Shown: piece after piece, positions 1 through 8,725 of the stretch | Numbering within the stretch: the first letter of the stretch is position 1 | Layout of the letters: each line of letters begins with the position of its first letter | Origin: Phycicoccus endophyticus | GTDB taxonomy: Bacteria > Actinomycetota > Actinomycetes > Actinomycetales > Dermatophilaceae | Assembly (NCBI RefSeq): GCF_011326735.1 | Contig: NZ_JAANCN010000010.1 | Coordinates: 1-64,000, forward strand | Reading direction: 5' to 3' | DNA length: 64,000 nucleotides | Notes under the pieces: generated by a model | The model's input: only the letters and a program-made list of their open reading frames with translations | Told to the model about the DNA's origin: nothing | Databases searched by the model: none | Program-made: the position numbers and the translations under genes

Positions 1-1998
1 GGCCGGGAGCGCCGGCGGCAGCGCGTCCGCGGTGGTCAGCGCGGTGGAGGCGGCCCGGGTCGCGGCGCCCCAGTGGCGTGCGGCGGCCGCCCAGCCGTGC
101 CGCAGCACCGGCCCGGCGGCCTCGCCCCGCAGCCGCTTCATCAGGTCGCCGGTGTTGATGTGCAATGGGCAGGCGGTGGCGCACAGCCCGTCGACGGCGC
201 AGGTGTCCACGGCGTCGTAGGCGAAGTCGGCCTCGACCTCGCGCAGCGTCGCCTCCTCGCCGGCGCGGCGCAGCCGGGCCATCTCCCGGCGCAGCGCGAT
301 CCGCTGGCGGGGGGTGGTCGTGAGGTCGCGGCTCGGGCACACCGGCTCGCAGTACCCGCACTCGACACAGTCGTCGACCTCGTCGTCGACGGCGAGCGGC
401 ACCTTGACCGCCGGCTCCGGTGCGCCGGGGCGCGCGATGAGCACGCCCGGGGCCAGGACGCCGGCGGGGTCGCACAGCGCCTTGACCTCACGCATCACGG
501 CGTACAGCTCGGGGCCGTACTGCCGCTCGACGTAGCCGGCCATCATCCGCCCCGTGCCGTGCTCGGCCTTGAGCGAGCCGCCGTGGTGCAGGACGAGGGA
601 GACCATGTCCTCGGTGAACGCGTCCAGGCGCGCGGAGTGCCCGGCCGAGAGGTCCTCGGTGAGCATGAAGTGCAGGTTGCCGTCCTTGGCGTGGCCGAAG
701 ACGACGCTGTCGTGGTAGCCGTGCTCGGCGAACAGCCCGATGAGGCGCTCGCACGTCGGCAGCAGCTCGGGGACGGGCACGACGACGTCCTCGAGCAGGG
801 CCGTCGTGCCCCGCGGGCGCGCGCCGGCGACGGTCGCGTACAGGCCTTTGCGGGTGTGCCACAGCCGCGCCCGCGCGCCCGGGTCGGCCGTGAGCTCCGC
901 CGGACCGGACGCGCCGAGACCCTCGAGGGCCGGCCGGGCCTGCTCCGCGCGCCGGGCGACCGCCTCGGCGGTGCCCGCCTGGTACTCGACGAGCAGGGCG
1001 GCGTGCTCGCGCACGTCGATGCGGCGCAGCGACGCGTCGGCGCCGGGGTCGCGCTGGCCGACCCGCAGGGCGGCCGCGTCGAGCAGCTCGACGGTCGCCG
1101 GTCCGGTGGCGACGATGTCGGGCAGGGCACCGGTGGCCCCGGCGAGGTCGTCGAAGACGAGCAGCCCGGTCATCGCGTGCGGCTCCAGCGGCACCGTCCG
1201 CAGCACGACCGAGGCGACGAACCCGAGCGTGCCCTCGCTGCCCACGGCGAGGTGGGCGAGGATGTCGACCGGCGCCGTGTGGTCGAGGAAGGAGTTGACC
1301 CCGTAGCCCATCGTGTTCTTCATGGCGTAGAGCCGCTCGATGGTGCGCACCGACCCCGGCGTCGTGCGGACCCGCTCCCGCAGCCGGGCGAGGCCCTCGT
1401 GCAGCTCGGGCTCGTCCGCGCGCAGCCGCGCGTCGGCGTCCGGCGCCGAGGAGTCGACCACCGTGCCGCTCGGCAGGACGAGGACGAGCGAGTCCAAGGT
1501 GGTGTAGGTGTTCGCGGCGATCCCGCACGCCATCCCGCTGCTGTTGTTCGCCACGACGCCCCCGAGGGTGCACGCGACCTCGCTCGCCGGGTCCGGGCCG
1601 AGCTTGCGGCCGTAGCGCGCCAGGCGGGTGTTCACCGCCCGGACGGTCGCGCCGGGGCCGACCCGCACCCGGGCGCCGTCCTCGAGCACCTCGATGTCGC
1701 GGAAGTGCCGCCGGGTGTCCACGAGCAGCCCGGTCGTGCTCGCCTGGCCGGAGAGGCTGGTCCCGCCGGAGCGGAAGGTCAGGGGCAGCCCCTGGGCCGC
1801 CGCGGCCGCGAAGAGCCGCCCGACCTCGACGGCGTCCACCGGCGTGGCCACCGCCTGCGGGGTCATCGCGTAGTGCGAGGCGTCGTGGGCCATCTTCAGC
1901 CGGTCGAGGGCCCGCCGCGAGAGCCGGGCGGGGTCGGCCAGGGCGGCGGCGAGCCGGTCGCGGTCGCCGTCGGGGCGCGGTGTCGTGGGCACGCTCAC
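1..1998 (-). CDS. FAD/Fe-S D-lactate dehydrogenase, 3' end missing
   Basis: This is probably a membrane-associated D-lactate dehydrogenase that oxidises D-lactate to pyruvate and passes electrons to the respiratory chain. The N-terminal FAD-binding type 4 domain shows the flavin loop RSGGTSLSGQ near residues 76-85 and a LGGVVANNSSGM stretch near residue 155. A ferredoxin-like domain begins near C544 (CVECGYCEPVC) with a second cluster near C600 (CAVDGLCATACP). The 666 visible codons run off the left edge; family members with this architecture usually continue to 900 or more residues with a C-terminal cysteine-rich domain. The GTG start overlaps the stop of the lactate permease gene by four bases (GTGA), so the two are co-transcribed and probably translationally coupled. 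Glycolate or another 2-hydroxyacid is possible as substrate, but the permease next door favours lactate. Confidence 0.85.
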   Translation of the reverse strand, partial: MSVPTTPRPDGDRDRLAAALADPARLSRRALDRLKMAHDASHYAMTPQAVATPVDAVEVGRLFAAAAAQGLPLTFRSGGTSLSGQASTTGLLVDTRRHFRDIEVLEDGARVRVGPGATVRAVNTRLARYGRKLGPDPASEVACTLGGVVANNSSGMACGIAANTYTTLDSLVLVLPSGTVVDSSAPDADARLRADEPELHEGLARLRERVRTTPGSVRTIERLYAMKNTMGYGVNSFLDHTAPVDILAHLAVGSEGTLGFVASVVLRTVPLEPHAMTGLLVFDDLAGATGALPDIVATGPATVELLDAAALRVGQRDPGADASLRRIDVREHAALLVEYQAGTAEAVARRAEQARPALEGLGASGPAELTADPGARARLWHTRKGLYATVAGARPRGTTALLEDVVVPVPELLPTCERLIGLFAEHGYHDSVVFGHAKDGNLHFMLTEDLSAGHSARLDAFTEDMVSLVLHHGGSLKAEHGTGRMMAGYVERQYGPELYAVMREVKALCDPAGVLAPGVLIARPGAPEPAVKVPLAVDDEVDDCVECGYCEPVCPSRDLTTTPRQRIALRREMARLRRAGEEATLREVEADFAYDAVDTCAVDGLCATACPLHINTGDLMKRLRGEAAGPVLRHGWAAAARHWGAATRAASTALTTADALPPALPA

Positions 1999-3680
1999 CC
2001 CACGACCATCCAGCCGAGCACCGGTGTGGACTGCAGGAGCACGAGGAGGCACATGAGCAGCAGGAGCAGCAGGCTCCAGCCGAGCACCCGGCGGAAGAGC
2101 AGGCTCTCGCGGCCCTCCATCCCGACGACCGCGGCGGCGATCGCGAGGTTCTGCGGCGAGATCATCTTCCCGAGGACCCCGCCGGAGGTGTTCGCCGCCG
2201 CGAGCAGGTACGGGCTGAGGTGGGTCTCCTCCGCGGCGGTCACCTGGAGCAGCCCGAAGAGAGAGTTCGAGGAGGTGTCCGAGCCGGTGACGGCGACGCC
2301 GATCCAGCCGACGACCGCGGAGAGGAAGGCGAAGAAGCCACCGGTCGAGGCGAGCGCGAGGCCGAGGGTGACCGTCTGCCCGGAGAAGTTCATCACGTAG
2401 GCCAGGGCGAGCACCGAGACGACGGTGAGGATCGTGAACCGGAACTGGACGACGACGTCGAGCAGGGCCCGGGCCGCCGCGGCCGCCCTCACCCGGTAGA
2501 CCAGGGCCGTCACGACGCCGGCGACGAGCAGGGTGGTCCCGGCCGCGGAGAAGACGTTGAGGTTGAAGGTCGCCGCCGCGAGCGGCGTGCCGTCGGAGCC
2601 GGCCACCTGCAGCCCGGGCCAGTCGAGCTTCCAGCCGGAGTGGTCGGCGAGGAAGGTCTTCAGCGGGCCGAAGGAGACGGCGGTGAAGAGCAGGACGACG
2701 ACGAGGTAGGGGGCGAAGGCGAGCAGGGCCTGCCGGCCGCTCACCGCGGTGGTGACGGACTCGGCCTCGGTGGCCGTCAGGGTGGTGCCGCCCCCGCCGG
2801 CGCTCGCGGCGGAGGCGCCGGCAGCCGCCGGCTCGCCCTCCTCGGGGGCCTGGTCCTGGAGCACCTGGGCAGGCTGCCACACGCGCAGCAGGAGGACGAG
2901 CGCGAGGGCGCCGACGAACGCGGCGAGGATGTCGGTGATCTCGTAGGCGAGGAAGTTCGAGGTCACGTACTGCGTCAGCGCGAAGCCCAGCCCGCCGACG
3001 AGCGCGGGCAGCCACGCCTGGCGCAGGCCGCGCCGGCCGTCGACCATGACGACGAGGACGAGCGGGACGATGGCGGCGAGCACGGGGGTCTGCCGCCCGG
3101 CCATCGAGGCGAGGTCGGCGGCGTCCAGCCCGGTGATCTTGGCCAGGGTCGTGATCGGGACGGCGATCGCGCCGAAGGCCACCGGCGCGGTGTTGGCGAC
3201 GAGGGCCACGGCGGCGGCCTTGAGCGGGCGCAGGCCGACGGCGATGAGCATGACCGCGGTGACGGCGACCGGCGTGCCGAAGCCCGCGAGGGCCTCGAGG
3301 AGGGCGCCGAAGCAGAAGGCGATGAGGATGGCCTGGACCCGGTGGTCGGGGGAGACGCTGCCGAACGCGCGACGCAGGAGCAGGTCGTAGCCGGTGAGCT
3401 CGGTGAGCCGGAAGACCCAGATGGCGGTCAGGACGATCCAGATGATCGGGAAGAGGCCGAAGCCGGCGCCCTCGCTGGCCGCGAGGAGGGACTGCGAGGC
3501 CGGCATCCCGAAGGCGAGCACCGCGACGAGCAGGGCGACGAGCAGGGAGGCCAGGCCGGCCTGCCAGGCCTTCCAGCGCAGCCCGCCGAGGAGGGCGAAG
3601 AGGGTGAGCAGCGGCAGCGCCGCGACGAGCGCGGAGAGGGCGAGCGACCCGGCGACGGGGTCGGGGACGGGCTGGAACAT
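1995..3680 (-). CDS. lctP: L-lactate permease family transporter (LctP)
   Basis: This is a polytopic membrane protein of the lactate permease family, which imports lactate (and often glycolate) with protons. The 561 residues are dominated by hydrophobic segments, in keeping with the dozen or more membrane spans of LctP proteins, and carry family-typical stretches such as AGFGTPVAVTAVML and TGSDTSSNSLFG. The start chosen is the ATG (MFQPVPDPV), because a GAAGGAG ribosome site sits seven bases upstream; a longer reading from 3701 would start without such a site. A strong promoter lies upstream (TTGACA, 17 bp, TACGTT). The gene is divergent from a GntR regulator and overlaps the D-lactate dehydrogenase gene, so the pair forms a lactate uptake and oxidation operon. 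Confidence 0.9.
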   Translation of the reverse strand: MFQPVPDPVAGSLALSALVAALPLLTLFALLGGLRWKAWQAGLASLLVALLVAVLAFGMPASQSLLAASEGAGFGLFPIIWIVLTAIWVFRLTELTGYDLLLRRAFGSVSPDHRVQAILIAFCFGALLEALAGFGTPVAVTAVMLIAVGLRPLKAAAVALVANTAPVAFGAIAVPITTLAKITGLDAADLASMAGRQTPVLAAIVPLVLVVMVDGRRGLRQAWLPALVGGLGFALTQYVTSNFLAYEITDILAAFVGALALVLLLRVWQPAQVLQDQAPEEGEPAAAGASAASAGGGGTTLTATEAESVTTAVSGRQALLAFAPYLVVVLLFTAVSFGPLKTFLADHSGWKLDWPGLQVAGSDGTPLAAATFNLNVFSAAGTTLLVAGVVTALVYRVRAAAAARALLDVVVQFRFTILTVVSVLALAYVMNFSGQTVTLGLALASTGGFFAFLSAVVGWIGVAVTGSDTSSNSLFGLLQVTAAEETHLSPYLLAAANTSGGVLGKMISPQNLAIAAAVVGMEGRESLLFRRVLGWSLLLLLLMCLLVLLQSTPVLGWMVVG

Positions 3681-3730
3681 GGGGGCACTCCTTCGGGCCA
3701 CCCGCGCGCCGTCGCGCGGACATAGGGATG

Positions 3731-3759
3731 AACGTAAGACGTGAGAACTTGTCTGTCAA
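3731..3759 (-). promoter_or_regulatory. Promoter of the lactate operon with overlapping dyad
   Basis: Read on the minus strand, a perfect -35 box TTGACA (3754-3759) is followed after 17 bp by TACGTT (3731-3736). The -35 box is embedded in an 11-bp imperfect dyad (TTGTCTGTCAA on the plus strand, 3749-3759) with one mismatch between arms. It sits between the permease and the divergent GntR gene, so it is a reasonable operator for that repressor; the repressor assignment is inference. Confidence 0.55.
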
Positions 3760-3825
3760 TCATCCGAGCAGTTCGTCTGCTGCGATCGCCTAGGATGAGG
3801 ACCCCGCCGTCGAAGGAGGCCGCCC

Positions 3826-4470
3826 GTGAAGCTGCGCACCGTCTCGCTCGTCGACGCCCTCACCGACACCCTGCGCACGCGGGTCCTCGACGGCGAGGTC
3901 GACCCGGGCGCCGGGCTCACCGAGAACGACGTCGCGGCGGAGTACGACGTCTCCCGGCCCACAGCCAAGGCGGCCATCGCGACCCTCGTCCAGCAGGGCC
4001 TGCTGCGGCGCGAGCCGCACAAGTCCGCCCGCGTCCCGGTGCTCACCGAGGGCGACGTCGAGGACCTCTTCCGGGTGCGCCTGCCCCTCGAGCTCGCCGT
4101 CGTCCACGCCCTCATGGAGCAGGAGCAGGTCCCGCGGGCCGCGGCGGAGGCGGTCGACGCGCTCGCGCACGTGCCGCTCGACGCGCGCCACAGCGTGTTC
4201 GTCCACGCCGACCTCGGCTTCCACCGCGCCCTCGTCGAGGCCGTGGGTAGCCCGCGGCTCTCACGCGTCTACGGCGACCTCAGCGGGGAGATCCACCTGT
4301 CGATGATCCAGAACCGCGAGGCGCTCGGGCGCGACCGGATCGCCGCCGAGCACCGCGGAGTCCTCCAGGCGATGGAGCGCGGCGACGGCCCGGTGGCCGA
4401 GCAGCTGATGCGCCGCCACCTCGAGGGGGCCTGCGCCGCCCTCGTCGAGCGGCTCCGCCCGCCGGCCTGA
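3826..4470 (+). CDS. GntR/FadR-type regulator of the lactate operon
   Basis: This 214-residue protein is a FadR-subfamily GntR transcription factor. Residues 1-70 form the winged helix (DVAAEYDVSRPTAKAAIATL around residues 35-54), and the rest is an all-helical FCD ligand domain with the usual histidines (HADLGFHRAL near residue 125, AEHRG, RRHLEGA). The GTG start is supported by AAGGAGG six bases upstream. It is divergent from the lactate permease gene, and a promoter with an overlapping dyad lies in the shared intergenic region, so lactate-responsive control of lctP and the dehydrogenase is the likely role. FCD proteins can sense various organic acids, so the inducer is not proved. Confidence 0.85.
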   Translation: MKLRTVSLVDALTDTLRTRVLDGEVDPGAGLTENDVAAEYDVSRPTAKAAIATLVQQGLLRREPHKSARVPVLTEGDVEDLFRVRLPLELAVVHALMEQEQVPRAAAEAVDALAHVPLDARHSVFVHADLGFHRALVEAVGSPRLSRVYGDLSGEIHLSMIQNREALGRDRIAAEHRGVLQAMERGDGPVAEQLMRRHLEGACAALVERLRPPA

Positions 4471-4490
4471 CCGGCCCGGGGTCAGGCCGG
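4462..4490. terminator. Bidirectional hairpin between convergent genes
   Basis: An exact 11-bp inverted repeat (CCGGCCTGACC, 4462-4472, and GGTCAGGCCGG, 4480-4490) with a 7-base loop contains the stop codons of both the GntR gene and the convergent aldehyde dehydrogenase gene. It has no T-run, which is common in high-GC actinobacteria. Confidence 0.65.
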
Positions 4491-5930
4491 GGAGCTGGTG
4501 CGCACGTAGGGAGCCAGCCCGTGCCGGCCGCCCTCGCGGCCGTAGCCGGACTCCTTGTAGCCGCCGAACGGGCTCGTGGGGTCGAACTTGTTGAAGGTGT
4601 TGGCCCACACGACCCCGGCCCGCAGCTGGTCGGCCATCCACAGGATCCGGCTGCCCTTCTCGGTCCAGATGCCCGCCGAGAGGCCGTAGGGGGTGTTGTT
4701 GGCCTTGGCCACGGCCTCCCCGGGGGTGCGGAAGGTGAGCACCGAGACCACCGGCCCGAAGATCTCCTCCTGGGCGATCCGGTGGCTCTGGGCGACGCCG
4801 CTGAAGACCGTCGGGCGGAACCAGAACCCGCTGGAGGGCAGCTCGCAGCCGGAGTCCCAGCGCTCGGCCCCCTCGGCCTCGCCGACGGTGACCATCTCCT
4901 CGATCCGCTCCAGCTGGACGCGGCTGTTGATGGCGCCGACGTCGGTGTTCTTGTCCATCGGGTCACCGACCCGCAGCCTCGCCAGCCGGCGCTTGAGCCG
5001 GCGGTCGAGCTCCTCGGCGATGTTCTCCTGGACCAGGATCCGGCTGCCGGCACAGCAGACGTGGCCCTGGTTGAAGAAGATGCCGTCGACGATCCCCTCG
5101 ACGGCCTGGTCGATCGGGGCGTCGTCGAAGACGATGTTGGCGGCCTTGCCGCCGAGCTCGAGCGTGGCCGTCTTGCGGGTGCCGGCGATGGAGCGGGCGA
5201 TCATCTTCCCGACCGCGGTGGAGCCGGTGAAGGCCAGCTTGTCGACGCCCGGGTGGTCCACGAGGGCCTGGCCGGTGGCGCCCGCGCCGGTGACGATGTT
5301 GACGACACCGGGCGGCAGGTCGGCCTGCTGGCAGACCTCGGCGAAGAGCAGCGCCGTCAGCGGGGTGGTCTCGGCCGGCTTGAGGACGACCGTGTTGCCG
5401 CAGGCCAGCGCCGGTGCCACCTTCCACGCGAGCATGAGCAGGGGGAAGTTCCACGGGATGACCTGGCCGACGACGCCGACCGGGCGCGGGTCCTCGCCGA
5501 GCGCGGCGTAGGAGAGCTTGTCGGCCCAGCCGGCGTGGTAGAAGAAGTGCGCCGCGACGAGCGGGATGTCGACGTCACGGCTCTCCCGGATCGGCTTGCC
5601 GTTGTCGAGGGTCTCCAGGACGGCGAACTCGCGGGCCCGCTCCTGGATGATCCGGGCGATCCGGTAGAGGTACTTGCCGCGGTCGGCGCCGCTCGTTCGC
5701 GACCACACCCGGGTGTAGGCGGTACGGGCCGCGCGCACGGCCGCGTCGACGTCGGCGGCGCTGGCCTCGGTGACCTCGGCGAGCACCTCCTCGGTGGCCG
5801 GGTTGACGGTCTTCAGCGGCGCGCCGCCCTCGGACTGGACGAACTCACCGCCGATGAACAGCCCGTAGCTGGCGGCGACGTCGACGACCGAGCGGGACTC
5901 GGGGGCGGGGGCGTACTCGAAGGTGGGCAT
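4482..5930 (-). CDS. NAD(P)-dependent aldehyde dehydrogenase
   Basis: This 482-residue protein is a class I/II type aldehyde dehydrogenase that oxidises an aldehyde to its acid using NAD(P)+. The family features are the IPWNFP motif near 158-163, the general base in LELGGK (E258) and the nucleophile in GHVCCAGSR (C292). An open frame continues far upstream but the ATG giving MPTFEYAP is the only sensible start. It lies 20 bp downstream of deoC on the same strand. DeoC releases acetaldehyde, so the natural reading is that this enzyme turns that acetaldehyde into acetate as the last step of deoxyribose catabolism. It is the non-acylating type, so the product should be acetate and not acetyl-CoA. 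Confidence 0.88.
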   Translation of the reverse strand: MPTFEYAPAPESRSVVDVAASYGLFIGGEFVQSEGGAPLKTVNPATEEVLAEVTEASAADVDAAVRAARTAYTRVWSRTSGADRGKYLYRIARIIQERAREFAVLETLDNGKPIRESRDVDIPLVAAHFFYHAGWADKLSYAALGEDPRPVGVVGQVIPWNFPLLMLAWKVAPALACGNTVVLKPAETTPLTALLFAEVCQQADLPPGVVNIVTGAGATGQALVDHPGVDKLAFTGSTAVGKMIARSIAGTRKTATLELGGKAANIVFDDAPIDQAVEGIVDGIFFNQGHVCCAGSRILVQENIAEELDRRLKRRLARLRVGDPMDKNTDVGAINSRVQLERIEEMVTVGEAEGAERWDSGCELPSSGFWFRPTVFSGVAQSHRIAQEEIFGPVVSVLTFRTPGEAVAKANNTPYGLSAGIWTEKGSRILWMADQLRAGVVWANTFNKFDPTSPFGGYKESGYGREGGRHGLAPYVRTSSPA

Positions 5931-5950
5931 CCGTGGCGTCCTCGTTCTGC

Positions 5951-6940
5951 TCAGTAACCGCTGGGGGCGTCGTCGGCGACGTAGTCGGCGCCGGAGTAGG
6001 CGCCGGTACGCATGCGCTGGCGCTGGAGGACGAGGTCGTTGAGCAGGCTCGAGGCACCGAAACGGAACCAGTGCGCGTCGAGCCACTCCTCGCCGGCGAC
6101 CTCGTTCACCGTCACGAGGTAGCGGATGGCGTCCTTGCTCGTGCGGATGCCGCCGGCGGGCTTGACCCCGACCTGCTCGCCGGTCAGCTCGCGCCAGTCG
6201 CGGACCGCCTCGAGCATGACGAGGGTCACCGGCAGCGTCGCGGCGGGGGAGATCTTGCCCGTGGAGGTCTTGATGAAGTCGGCCCCCGCGAGCATGCACA
6301 GCCACGAGGCCCGGCGGACGTTGTCGTACGTCACGAGCTCGCCGGTCTCCATGATCACCTTGAGCCGGGCCTCCCCGCAGGCCGCCTTCGTCTCGGCAAC
6401 CTCGTCGAAGACCTGCCGGTAGTCGCCGGCGAGGAAGGCCCCGCGGTCGATGACCATGTCGACCTCGTCGGCGCCGTTGGCCACGGCGTCCCGGGTGTCG
6501 GCCAGCTTGACCGCCCGGCTGGCCCGGCCGCTGGGGAAGGCGGTGGCGACGGCCGCGATCCGGACCGTGGAGTGCCCGAGCACCTCCCGCGCGAACGGCA
6601 CCATGTCGCCGTAGACGCAGACCGCGGCCGGGCTCGGTGTCGTGGGGTCGCTCGGGTCCGGTACGAGGGCGCGGGCGGCGAGGCCGCGCACCTTGCCGGG
6701 GGTGTCGGCGCCCTCGAGGGTGGTGAGGTCGATCATCGAGATGGCGGTGTCGACCGCCCACGCCTTGCTCGTCGTCTTCACCGAGCGGGTCGAGAGGGCT
6801 GCGGCCCGGGCCTCGCAGCCCACCTGGTCGACCCCCGGCAGGCCGTGCAGCCAGCCGGTGAGGGCGGTGGTGGTCAGGCGCGAGACCCCGAGGATGTCCC
6901 GGGCCCGAGCCGTCACGTCGACGTCGGTGGCGGTGCTCAC
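5951..6940 (-). CDS. deoC: Deoxyribose-phosphate aldolase
   Basis: DeoC cleaves 2-deoxyribose 5-phosphate into acetaldehyde and glyceraldehyde 3-phosphate by Schiff-base chemistry. The 329-residue protein has the active lysine in ADFIKTSTGK (K224) and the second lysine in VKPAGGIRT (K260), and the DEVDMVIDRG strand near residue 160. It is longer than the roughly 220-260 residue bacterial enzymes and resembles the longer type found in many actinobacteria and animals. The start is GTG (MSTATDVDV). It sits between the phosphomutase and the aldehyde dehydrogenase genes in one leftward run, which places it in nucleoside salvage. Confidence 0.93.
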   Translation of the reverse strand: MSTATDVDVTARARDILGVSRLTTTALTGWLHGLPGVDQVGCEARAAALSTRSVKTTSKAWAVDTAISMIDLTTLEGADTPGKVRGLAARALVPDPSDPTTPSPAAVCVYGDMVPFAREVLGHSTVRIAAVATAFPSGRASRAVKLADTRDAVANGADEVDMVIDRGAFLAGDYRQVFDEVAETKAACGEARLKVIMETGELVTYDNVRRASWLCMLAGADFIKTSTGKISPAATLPVTLVMLEAVRDWRELTGEQVGVKPAGGIRTSKDAIRYLVTVNEVAGEEWLDAHWFRFGASSLLNDLVLQRQRMRTGAYSGADYVADDAPSGY

Positions 6941-7047
6941 CCGGGGAGTCTACGGGGGCGCGCAGGCCGGGGTCACCGTCGCAGCCCCGTCCCGCGGTGA
7001 GTGCGCAGGTGGTGGCCGGGGCGACCGCGCGCGCACTCGAGCCGGGG

Positions 7048-8715
7048 TCAGGGGCGGGTGGCGGCCTCGAGATCGGTGCGGACGGCGGCCAGCCGGGCCG
7101 CGGCACGCTCGCGCGCAGAGCGGAGGTCGCCACCGGCGACGGGCTCGACGACCTCGAGGTACACCTTGAGCTTCGGCTCGGTGCCCGACGGGCGGACGAT
7201 GACCCGCGACCCGTCCGTGAGGTACCAGCGCAGCCCCTCGGTCGGCGGCAGCCCGCCGTCGCCGCGGGCCAGGTCGTCCACCCGCTCCACGGCGACCCCC
7301 GCGACCTGCGCGGGCGGCTGCGCCCGCAGCCGGTCCATGACCCGGCCGATGAGCCCGAGGTCCTCCACGCGGACCGCGAAGGAGTCCGTGGCGTGCACCC
7401 CGTGCTCGCCGGCGAGGTCGTCGAGCCGGTCGAGCAGGCTGCGCCCCTCCGCCGCGAGGGTCGCGACCATCTCGGCGACGAGCAGCGCGGCCGTGACGCC
7501 GTCCTTGTCGCGCACGTGCGCCGGGTCGACGCAGTACCCGAGCGCCTCCTCGTAGCCGTAGCGCAGGCCCGGTACCCGGCCGATCCACTTGAAGCCGGTG
7601 AGGGTCTCCTCGTGGCGGACGCCGGCGGCCCGGCACATCGCGGCGAGCATGCGGGAGGAGACGATCGAGCTGGCGAACACGGCCTCGGCGGAGTCGGGCA
7701 CGACCCCGCGCGACAGCACGTGCGACCCGAGCAGCACGCCGACCTCGTCGCCGCGGAGCATCCGCCACCCGCCCGGGCCGGGCACGGCGACGGCGCAGCG
7801 GTCGGCGTCGGGGTCGTTCGCGACGACGACGTCGGGACCGGTCTGCTCGGCGAGCTCGAGCGCGGCGTCCATCGCCCCCGGCTCCTCCGGGTTGGGGAAT
7901 GACACGGTGGGGAACATCGGGTCCGGCTCGGCCTGCGACGGCACGGGGACCGGCTCCGGGAAGCCGGCGGCCGCGAACGCGCGCCGAACCGTCTCCGACC
8001 CCACGCCGTGCAGCGCCGTGTGCACGACCGTGACGTCGCGCGGCGAACCCGGCGCGAGGACCGTGACGGCGTCGGCGAGGTAGGCCTCGAGCACCTCGTC
8101 GCCGAGGGTCTCCCAGCCGTCGTCCGCCCGCGGCACCGACGCCACCGACCCCACCGCGGCGATCCGCTCGGCGATCTGCCCGTCGACCGGGGGCACGATC
8201 TGCGAGCCGTCGCCGACGTACACCTTGTAGCCGTTGTCCTCGGGCGGGTTGTGCGAGGCGGTGACCATCACTCCGGCGTCGGCGCCCAGGTACCGGATCG
8301 CGTACGCCAGCACCGGCGTCGGCAGCGGATGGGGGAGCACGACCGCACGCCCGCCCATCCCCGTGACGACCGCGCAGGTGTCGTGGGCGAAGACGTCGCT
8401 GTTGGTGCGTGCGTCGAACCCGACGACGACGAAGGGCTCGGCGTCGAGGGTCTGCAGGTACGCCGTGAGCCCGGCCGCGGCCCGGATGACGACGGCGCGG
8501 TTCATCCGGTGCGGGCCGCCGCCGAGGCGGCCGCGCAGCCCGGCGGTGCCGAACTCGAGCATCCCGGACATCGCGTCGGCGAGCTCGGCGTGCGCCGCGG
8601 TGTCGCCGCCCTGGGCGGCCGTGGCGAGCCGCTCGAGCTCGGCGTGGGTCACCGGGTCGGGGTCGTCGTCGGCCCAGGCACGGGCGGCGCGGAGGAGATC
8701 CTCGAGGTCGCTCAT
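7048..8715 (-). CDS. Alpha-D-phosphohexomutase, possible phosphopentomutase
   Basis: This 555-residue enzyme moves a phosphate between the 1 and 5/6 positions of a sugar. It has the phosphoserine loop TASHNP (S154), the metal loop DPDADR (301-306), a sugar-binding YEEALGY segment and a C-terminal phosphate-binding RPSGTEPK motif. The sequence after the serine (EDNGYKVY) is of the PGM2/YhxB type, a group that includes enzymes active on pentose 1-phosphates. It is 10 bp downstream of the purine nucleoside phosphorylase gene and upstream of deoC. It may therefore supply the missing DeoB step, turning deoxyribose 1-phosphate into deoxyribose 5-phosphate. Phosphoglucomutase or phosphomannomutase activity is equally possible from the fold. 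Confidence 0.87.
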   Translation of the reverse strand: MSDLEDLLRAARAWADDDPDPVTHAELERLATAAQGGDTAAHAELADAMSGMLEFGTAGLRGRLGGGPHRMNRAVVIRAAAGLTAYLQTLDAEPFVVVGFDARTNSDVFAHDTCAVVTGMGGRAVVLPHPLPTPVLAYAIRYLGADAGVMVTASHNPPEDNGYKVYVGDGSQIVPPVDGQIAERIAAVGSVASVPRADDGWETLGDEVLEAYLADAVTVLAPGSPRDVTVVHTALHGVGSETVRRAFAAAGFPEPVPVPSQAEPDPMFPTVSFPNPEEPGAMDAALELAEQTGPDVVVANDPDADRCAVAVPGPGGWRMLRGDEVGVLLGSHVLSRGVVPDSAEAVFASSIVSSRMLAAMCRAAGVRHEETLTGFKWIGRVPGLRYGYEEALGYCVDPAHVRDKDGVTAALLVAEMVATLAAEGRSLLDRLDDLAGEHGVHATDSFAVRVEDLGLIGRVMDRLRAQPPAQVAGVAVERVDDLARGDGGLPPTEGLRWYLTDGSRVIVRPSGTEPKLKVYLEVVEPVAGGDLRSARERAAARLAAVRTDLEAATRP

Positions 8716-8725
8716 CGCGGCGCTC

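Noticed and set aside
73-2400. Long plus-strand open frame opposite the D-lactate dehydrogenase and permease genes
   Set aside because: It is a GC-driven shadow: composition is Arg/Gly/Val-rich with no domain, while the minus strand encodes clear FAD, Fe-S and permease motifs.
4482-7133. A single 883-residue minus-strand protein fusing upstream sequence to the aldehyde dehydrogenase
   Set aside because: The upstream part is antisense-frame noise over deoC; the aldehyde dehydrogenase begins cleanly at MPTFEYAP (5930).
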